Shown here piece after piece: positions 29,415 to 34,080 of a DNA stretch of 34,080 nucleotides. Numbering within the stretch: position 1 is the first letter of the stretch; the number at the start of each line of letters is the position of its first letter. The stretch is from Phycisphaerae bacterium. GTDB lineage: Bacteria > Planctomycetota > Phycisphaerae > Sedimentisphaerales > Anaerobacaceae. Position numbers and translations under genes: made by a program. Location: the NCBI GenBank assembly GCA_026386805.1, contig JAPLMX010000130.1, positions 1 through 34,080 on the forward strand. Reading direction: 5' to 3'. The notes below the pieces were generated by a model. That model was not told where the DNA came from. It saw only the letters and a program-made list of their open reading frames with translations, and did no database searches.

Positions 29415-31640
29415 GTGGAACGAAGAGAGTTCCTGCAGATGTCCGTTGCGGCCGGCGCCTATGCCATCCTTGGGACACCGGGGCGGGCTGCGGCGGGCAA
29501 TGATGAACCGTGGTTCGACCGCCCGATGCGGTGGGCGCAGTTGGTCCTGGTGGAGAACGATCCGGGCTCCGCCCCGGCGCAGCACGGCTCGGACCCCGCC
29601 GCAGGAGGCTCCGTCCCGGCGGAGCCGGGCCGGTTCGACCCGGATTTCTGGCTGGACTACTTCAGACGGGTCCATGCGGACGCTGCCTGTCTGAGTGCCG
29701 GAGGCGTGGTGGCTTATTATCCGACGAAGGTCCCGTTGCACCATCGCAGCGCCTGGCTGGAGGACTCCGACCCGTTCGGTTATTTAGTCCGGGGCTGTCG
29801 CAAAATGGGCATGGCGGTCATCGCACGCACCGACCCCCATGCGACATGGGACAACGTCCAGCAAGCCCATCCGGACTGGATCGCCGTCGAGGCCAACGGT
29901 CAGCCGCGACGGCACTGGTCCAGCCCGGAATTGTGGGTCACCTGTGCCCTCGGCCCGTACAACTTCGAGTTCATGACCCAGGTCCACAGGGAGATCATGG
30001 ACCTGTACCGGCTCAACGGTATCTTCTCCAACCGCTGGGCCGGGAGCGGGCTTTGCTACTGCGAGCACTGCATCCACAACTTCAAGGCGTTCTCGGGAAT
30101 GGACCTGCCGCGTACCACGGACCGGCAGAGTCCCACCTATCGCAAGTACCAGCAATGGAACGTTGAGCGACTGAGGGAGTTGTGGTTCCTGTGGGACCGG
30201 ACGATCCGTGAGGTCCGGCCCGCCGCACGATACATTCCGAACGGCTTTCCGGACAACGTTGTCACGGGCAAGCTCTCTGATATCTTTTTCACCGACCATC
30301 AAGGCCGCAGCGGCATGATCCCGCCCTGGTCGAACGGCAAGCGGGCCAAGGAGCTTCGCGCCACGATGGGCATGAAGCCCCTCGGCGGCATCTTCAGCAT
30401 TGGCCTGGAAGAAGCCTATCGCTGGAAGGACTCGGTGCAGAGCGAAGCCGAGATTCGGACCTGGGTGGCAGAGGGGACCGCCAGTAATATGCGGCCGTGG
30501 TTCGTCAAATTCGCCGGGACGATCTACGACAAGCGCTGGCTCGACGTCGTCGAGAAGATTTACGATTGGCACCACCGCTGCGAGCGATACTTGCGAAACA
30601 CCGCGCCGCTGGCCCGTGTGGCGATGGTCTATTCCGAACAGACCCGGCGGTACTATGGCGGGCAGCGGTGGCAGGAGCGAAGCGGGGGGCATGAGCTGGG
30701 GATGTACCACGCTCTCATCGAGGCCCGCGTGCCGTTTGAGATGGTGAACGACCAACTGCTCGACGCCGAGCATCTTAAGCCGTTCAAGCTGCTGAGTCTG
30801 CCGAACATCGCCGCTCTCTCCGAGGCCCAGTGCGAGCAGCTCAGGCAATTCGTCCGAGGCGGCGGAAGCCTGGTCGCCACGTTCGAAACGTCGCTGTACG
30901 ACGAACAGGGCAAGCGGCGGCAGGATTTCGGGCTGGCCGACCTGTTCGGGGTCTCCTTCAATGACAAGGTCGAAGGGCCGATGCGGAATTCCTATCTGAG
31001 GCTCCGGAGCGATCCCGGCACGAGCCGATTCCATCCGGTTCTGGCCGGCCTGGAGGACGCATACCGGATCATCAACGGGATCTACCGGCTGGACGTCAAG
31101 CCGCAACTGGATTTCCCTTCGCCCGTCACACTGATCCCGAGCTACCCGGACCTGCCGATGGAGCATGTATACCCGCGTGTGCCCGACCCGGACACCCACG
31201 AGCTCTACCTGCGGGAGATAGGAAGCAGCCGAATCGCATACGTCCCGTGGGACATCGACCGCACGTTCTGGGAGATCATGAATGCGGATCACGGCCGGCT
31301 GCTCGGCAACATCGTTCGATGGGCGTTGAACGAGGAGCCGGTCGTGCAAGTGACCGGCCGCGGGGTTCTCGACATTGCCGTCTGGCGGCAGAAGCAGTCG
31401 ATGACGGTCCATCTCGTCAATCTGACGAATCCGATGATGATGAAAGGGCCATTCCGGGAGTTGATCCCCATAGACAAGCAGGAGGTGCGGATTCGCGTTC
31501 CGCAGGATGCGAAGGTGGAGAAGGCTCGCTTGCTGGTCAGCGATATGGCTCCTGAATACAAGACCGCCGATGGAATAGTCACTCTCACCGTTCCCTCGGT
31601 TCTGGACCATGAAGTGATCGCACTGGATTTGAGTTCGTGA
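29415..31640 (+). CDS. Tat-exported glycosyl-hydrolase-like protein (GHL6/GH42 trimerisation type)
   Basis: The protein has 741 residues. The signal VERREFLQMSVAAGAYAILG is twin-arginine. The N-terminal barrel (FDPDFWLDYF, IARTDPHATWDNV, GIFSNRWAG, CYCEHCIHNFK) resembles the hypothetical glycosyl hydrolase 6 family, and LPNIAALSEAQCEQLRQFVRGGGSLVATFETS resembles the beta-galactosidase trimerisation domain of GH42. Expected to act on sugars outside the cytoplasm; no activity can be named. The GTG at 29415, after AAAGGAG, is preferred over a start at 29268, which would read through the repeat. Residues about 50-72 are a repeat-encoded insertion in what otherwise reads VENDPG-RFDPDFW. Confidence 0.85.
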   Translation: MERREFLQMSVAAGAYAILGTPGRAAAGNDEPWFDRPMRWAQLVLVENDPGSAPAQHGSDPAAGGSVPAEPGRFDPDFWLDYFRRVHADAACLSAGGVVAYYPTKVPLHHRSAWLEDSDPFGYLVRGCRKMGMAVIARTDPHATWDNVQQAHPDWIAVEANGQPRRHWSSPELWVTCALGPYNFEFMTQVHREIMDLYRLNGIFSNRWAGSGLCYCEHCIHNFKAFSGMDLPRTTDRQSPTYRKYQQWNVERLRELWFLWDRTIREVRPAARYIPNGFPDNVVTGKLSDIFFTDHQGRSGMIPPWSNGKRAKELRATMGMKPLGGIFSIGLEEAYRWKDSVQSEAEIRTWVAEGTASNMRPWFVKFAGTIYDKRWLDVVEKIYDWHHRCERYLRNTAPLARVAMVYSEQTRRYYGGQRWQERSGGHELGMYHALIEARVPFEMVNDQLLDAEHLKPFKLLSLPNIAALSEAQCEQLRQFVRGGGSLVATFETSLYDEQGKRRQDFGLADLFGVSFNDKVEGPMRNSYLRLRSDPGTSRFHPVLAGLEDAYRIINGIYRLDVKPQLDFPSPVTLIPSYPDLPMEHVYPRVPDPDTHELYLREIGSSRIAYVPWDIDRTFWEIMNADHGRLLGNIVRWALNEEPVVQVTGRGVLDIAVWRQKQSMTVHLVNLTNPMMMKGPFRELIPIDKQEVRIRVPQDAKVEKARLLVSDMAPEYKTADGIVTLTVPSVLDHEVIALDLSS
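29562..29630. repeat. GC-rich palindromic insertion inside the glycosyl-hydrolase-like gene
   Basis: CCGGGCTCCGCC at 29562-29573 is inverted as GGCGGAGCCGG at 29618-29628 with one base bulged. The stretch is read as SAPAQHGSDP...GGSVPAEPG, low in complexity. Removing 63 bases (21 codons) would restore DPGRFDPDFW. Arms are less perfect than in the moeA and moaC repeats. Confidence 0.7.
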
Positions 31641-31663
31641 TTCTGTAAAGGAAGGAAAGCATC

Positions 31664-33139
31664 ATGCAAGAGCAACGCTGGATGAGTCGTCGTGGCTGGT
31701 TCACATCGCTACTGGTCGCGTTTGTGTTCACCGGTGCGGCATCTGCCGGCAGCGCCGATTGGCAGTCTCTTTTCGATGGCAAGACCCTCAACGGCTGGGT
31801 TCAGAAGAACGGAAAAGCCAAGTACACGGTCGAAGACGGCGCGATCGTCGGAACGACCGTTCTCAACTCGGCCAACAGCTTCTTGTGCACGGAGAAGATG
31901 TACACGGACTTCGTTCTGGAGCTTGAATTCCTCGCCGAGTCCGGCATGAACTCCGGTATCCAGATTCGCAGCCACAGCTACAAGAACTACAACAACTACC
32001 GCGTCCACGGCTACCAGATCGAGATCGACACCTCCTCGCGAGCCTGGAGCGGCGGCATCTACGACGAAGGCCGTCGGGGCTGGCTGTTCGATCTTAAGGA
32101 TAAGCCCCAGGCCCAAGCGGCCTTCAAGTTGGACCAGTGGAACCAGTACCGCATCGAGGCCGTTGGCGACAGGATCCGCACGTGGGTCAACGGCGTGCCT
32201 GCGGCCGACCTTACGGATGATATGACCGCCAAGGGCTTCATTGCGTTGCAGGTCCACAGCTCCAAAGAGGCGGACAAGAAGATCAAGTGGCGCAATATCC
32301 GCATTCAAGACCTCACGAGCAAACGCGAGCGCAAGCCTCTCAAGGCCCTGATCGTTGACGGCCAGAACAATCACGATTGGAAGGCCACAACGCCCGTTCT
32401 GAAGCGGCTGCTGGAGCAAACGGGGCTTTTCACGGTGGACGTGGCCACGTCGCCCGGCCCGAAGGAACCGATGAACAGCTTCAAGCCGGACTTTGCCAAG
32501 TACGATGTCGTCGTCTCGAACTACACCGGCGCGGACTGGCCTAAAGAAACACAGGACGCACTGGTCAACTATATGAACAACGGCGGCGGACTCGTGATCT
32601 TCCACGCGGCCGACAACGCCTTCCCGAATTGGAGCCAGTGGAATGAGATGATCGCCGTCGGTGGCTGGGGCGGGCGGAATGAGAAGTCCGGCCCGATGGT
32701 CCGCTACCGGGACGGCAAGGTGGTCCTCGACAATTCGCCTGGGGTCGGCGGAAGCCACGGCCCGCAGCATGAATTCCAGGTCATCGCACGGGACCGTTTC
32801 CACCCGATCATGGCCGGACTGCCCGAGAAATGGATGCACGCGAGCGACGAACTGTACAGCACGCTGCGGGGGCCGGCGAAGAATATGACGATCCTGGCCA
32901 CCGCCTACGCCGACCCGGCCCAGAAAGGCACGGGCGAGAATGAGCCGGTCCTGTTCACGGTCCGCTACGGCAAAGGCCGCATCTTCCACACGGTCCTCGG
33001 CCATGCCGCCCAGCAGATGCGGTCCGTCGGATTCATCGTGACGTACCAGCGTGGTGCCGAATGGGCCGCTACCGGTCGGGTCACTCAGGTCGATGTCCCC
33101 GAGGACATGTCCACAGCGGACAAGGTCAGCCTCCGCTGA
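31664..33139 (+). CDS. exported DUF1080-ThuA two-domain protein
   Basis: The protein has 491 residues. After a signal peptide ([20 protein letters not shown]) comes DUF1080 (about 32-220: [39 protein letters not shown]), then a ThuA-like domain (about 226-480: [45 protein letters not shown]). ThuA-like proteins belong to the class I glutamine amidotransferase fold and are linked to trehalose/keto-sugar use. The two domains are frequent partners in Planctomycetota. The DUF1080 part is clearly related to the 27329 protein. GGAAGGAAAG precedes the ATG. It lies 23 bases after the glycosyl-hydrolase-like gene. Confidence 0.93.
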   Translation: MQEQRWMSRRGWFTSLLVAFVFTGAASAGSADWQSLFDGKTLNGWVQKNGKAKYTVEDGAIVGTTVLNSANSFLCTEKMYTDFVLELEFLAESGMNSGIQIRSHSYKNYNNYRVHGYQIEIDTSSRAWSGGIYDEGRRGWLFDLKDKPQAQAAFKLDQWNQYRIEAVGDRIRTWVNGVPAADLTDDMTAKGFIALQVHSSKEADKKIKWRNIRIQDLTSKRERKPLKALIVDGQNNHDWKATTPVLKRLLEQTGLFTVDVATSPGPKEPMNSFKPDFAKYDVVVSNYTGADWPKETQDALVNYMNNGGGLVIFHAADNAFPNWSQWNEMIAVGGWGGRNEKSGPMVRYRDGKVVLDNSPGVGGSHGPQHEFQVIARDRFHPIMAGLPEKWMHASDELYSTLRGPAKNMTILATAYADPAQKGTGENEPVLFTVRYGKGRIFHTVLGHAAQQMRSVGFIVTYQRGAEWAATGRVTQVDVPEDMSTADKVSLR

Positions 33140-33159
33140 GAGATAGCGGGCGGTGAGGG

Positions 33160-33942
33160 TCACTCCAGGCGGAACTTGCCCTTGGTCATAATTGCTTTGC
33201 CATCGACGTAGATCGTCGGATTCTTGAGGACGCCGTCCACGTGGGCTTTGCTGTCCCATTGGGCGCCGGTGTGACCCGGCAGGGGGCTGCCGAAGGCGAT
33301 GTGGATGCCGGGGAATTTCTCGTCCTGAAGCAGGTTGTAAATCAGGTGGGTCAGGCCGGTATTTGTGCCGATGGCGAACTCGCCCACGCGATGGCTGTTC
33401 TCGTCGGTCTCGAAGATGTACTGGGCGAACTCTTTCCGCAGGTCCTCGTTGCCGCATCGCAGGCTTTCCCTCTGGGCTTTGCCGTCTTTGACCTCGATGC
33501 GAATAGGCGTGTCTTCGAGCGAGGCGTAGCGCTCGGCAAAGAAGTCGCCGAGGCAGCCGTCGATGACGACTTGGCCGTTGAGAGTCGCCGGAGAGGTAAA
33601 GACCTCGCCATCGGGGAGATTCTTCCAGTGGCCCGGTGTGATATCGCCGTCGCTGACGGTCCACTTGAGCTCCGGGCTGAACTCGGCGGTGAAATCGTTC
33701 CCCTTATCGGTCACGACTCGGATCGAGTGTGCATTCTTGACCTTCTCATAGACCAGCTTGCTGATTCGCTGGATTTCTTTGTAGTCGCTGCACATGCCGT
33801 CGGTCATGATCTCGGGCGTGATCCCGATCATGTGGGCGTGACGGAGCCTGGGATTGGCTTCAATCGTCCGGAGCATCGGCTGGCGGAAGGTGGCGAGCTC
33901 GCCCTTGGCGCCCTGGGCCGCGTAGATGCTTACGTCGGCCAC
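33160..33942 (-). pseudogene. M29-family aminopeptidase, 5'-truncated at an IS boundary
   Basis: The open frame gives 260 residues. LPDGEVFTSPA, GEFAIGTNTGLTHL, HIAFGSPLPGHTGAQWDSKAHVDGV and PTIYVDGKAIMTKGKF match the catalytic, metal-binding part of M29 (AmpS/aminopeptidase T) peptidases. The family normally has about 370 residues; roughly the first 90-110 are absent. In frame, only four codons lie before the GTG at 33942 and then a stop, in sequence that belongs to the end of an IS. I therefore read it as a gene broken by insertion. A short native product from GTG 33942 cannot be ruled out but has no ribosome site. Other explanations: the 5' part lies beyond the IS, outside this window. Confidence 0.75.
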
Positions 33943-34080
33943 TAAGTAACTATCTCAAAAGGCTCAGGCGGTGCTGACGGCGATACCAAAGCAGGCCGCA
34001 GCACAGTTGGATCAGGCCCAGGTAATTGCATGACTTCTTGGCGTAACGAATCAGAATCGCACGACACTTGCTCATCCAGC
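33943..34080 (-). mobile_element. end of an IS5-like insertion sequence (runs off the window)
   Basis: The transposase 3' end lies here and the peptidase homology resumes directly after it. A TTAG at the joint on the minus strand (...GTTAC-TTAG-TGGCC) fits the YTAR target duplication known for some IS5 elements, but the other end of the element is not in the window, so neither the terminal repeats nor the duplication can be confirmed. Confidence 0.6.
33950..34080 (-). CDS. IS5-family-like transposase, C-terminal fragment
   Basis: The last 42 codons read WMSKCRAILIRYAKKSCNYL then GLIQLCCGLLWYRRQHRLSLLR and a TAG at 33950-33952. The pattern (R-x-RY-x-K-x-x-NYL-x-LIQL-x-C-x-L-x-WYRR) is the usual C-terminus of IS5-group DDE transposases. 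The rest, including the catalytic residues, is outside the window. Too short to be noticed in a long-ORF scan. Confidence 0.72.
   Translation of the reverse strand, partial: WMSKCRAILIRYAKKSCNYLGLIQLCCGLLWYRRQHRLSLLR

Noticed and set aside
29784..31610. A 608-residue minus-strand open frame
   Set aside because: Shadow of the glycosyl-hydrolase-like gene; composition is not protein-like.
31709..33664. A 651-residue minus-strand open frame
   Set aside because: Overlaps the DUF1080-ThuA gene and part of the M29 gene in the wrong frame; no motifs.
1..34080. CRISPR array, tRNA or rRNA genes
   Set aside because: No regularly spaced direct repeats, no cloverleaf with a T-loop signature and no rRNA-like sequence was seen by eye; a tRNAscan or Rfam search was not possible.

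Overview
The window is GC-rich, densely coded bacterial DNA. Its mix of genes points to an anaerobic member of the Planctomycetota, probably Phycisphaerae-like: a sulfatase, two DUF1080 proteins, a Gfo/Idh/MocA oxidoreductase, several Tat-exported enzymes, a radical-SAM Ahb haem route, and anaerobic ThiH. This placement is inference from gene content; there is no rRNA or other marker in the window.

Layout. (1) 1-3557, minus strand: a polysaccharide/sulfoglycan-type operon (sulfatase, secreted protein of unknown function, Gfo/Idh/MocA oxidoreductase cut by the window edge). (2) 3720-7156, plus: an alternative haem (siroheme to haem b) operon with a good promoter: a free AhbA/AhbB-type siroheme decarboxylase, an AhbD-like radical SAM protein, and an AhbC-like radical SAM protein fused to a second AhbA/AhbB-type domain. 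(3) 7177-11705, minus: a thiamin/sulfur-relay operon thiS-thiG-thiH-thiF-tusA-mnmA behind a promoter, TPP riboswitch and intrinsic terminator. (4) 11735-13823, plus: a stand-alone LigD-type phosphoesterase domain, a Tat-exported enolase-superfamily enzyme and a small Cys-rich protein. (5) 13976-20280: two two-subunit (Fe-S plus Mo-binding, no FAD subunit) xanthine-dehydrogenase-family hydroxylases, convergent on each other, with a Tat-type metallophosphoesterase between them. (6) 20400-26591, plus: the supporting molybdenum cofactor operon xdhC-mocA-moeA-moaA-moaC-(MOSC-MogA fusion), followed by a single-domain chromate-transporter-family gene. (7) 26614-33139, plus: an ECF-like sigma factor with a strong promoter, then exported DUF1080, metallo-beta-lactamase-fold, membrane, glycosyl-hydrolase-like and DUF1080-ThuA proteins. 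(8) 33160-34080, minus: an M29 aminopeptidase remnant that has lost its 5' part next to the end of an IS5-like insertion sequence.

The most striking feature is a layer of short palindromic repeats of several unrelated sequence families (about 60-100 bp). Seven of them lie inside genes, always in frame and without a stop codon: ahbD, the ahbC-ahbA/B fusion junction, mocA, moeA, the N-terminus of moaC, the MOSC-MogA junction and the glycosyl-hydrolase-like gene. Three share a GTAGG...CCTAC outer edge and a double-hairpin layout that resembles REP/BIME elements; others are ATTGCGGATT/AATCCGCAAT arrays. Two of them form the linker between two fused enzymes, which suggests that repeat insertion at a stop codon may have created the fusions. 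No REP-associated transposase is visible here.

The genes work together in modules: Ahb haem synthesis; riboswitch-governed ThiS/ThiF/TusA/MnmA sulfur transfer; and exported Mo hydroxylases with their own cofactor synthesis, cytidylyl transfer and sulfuration factors.
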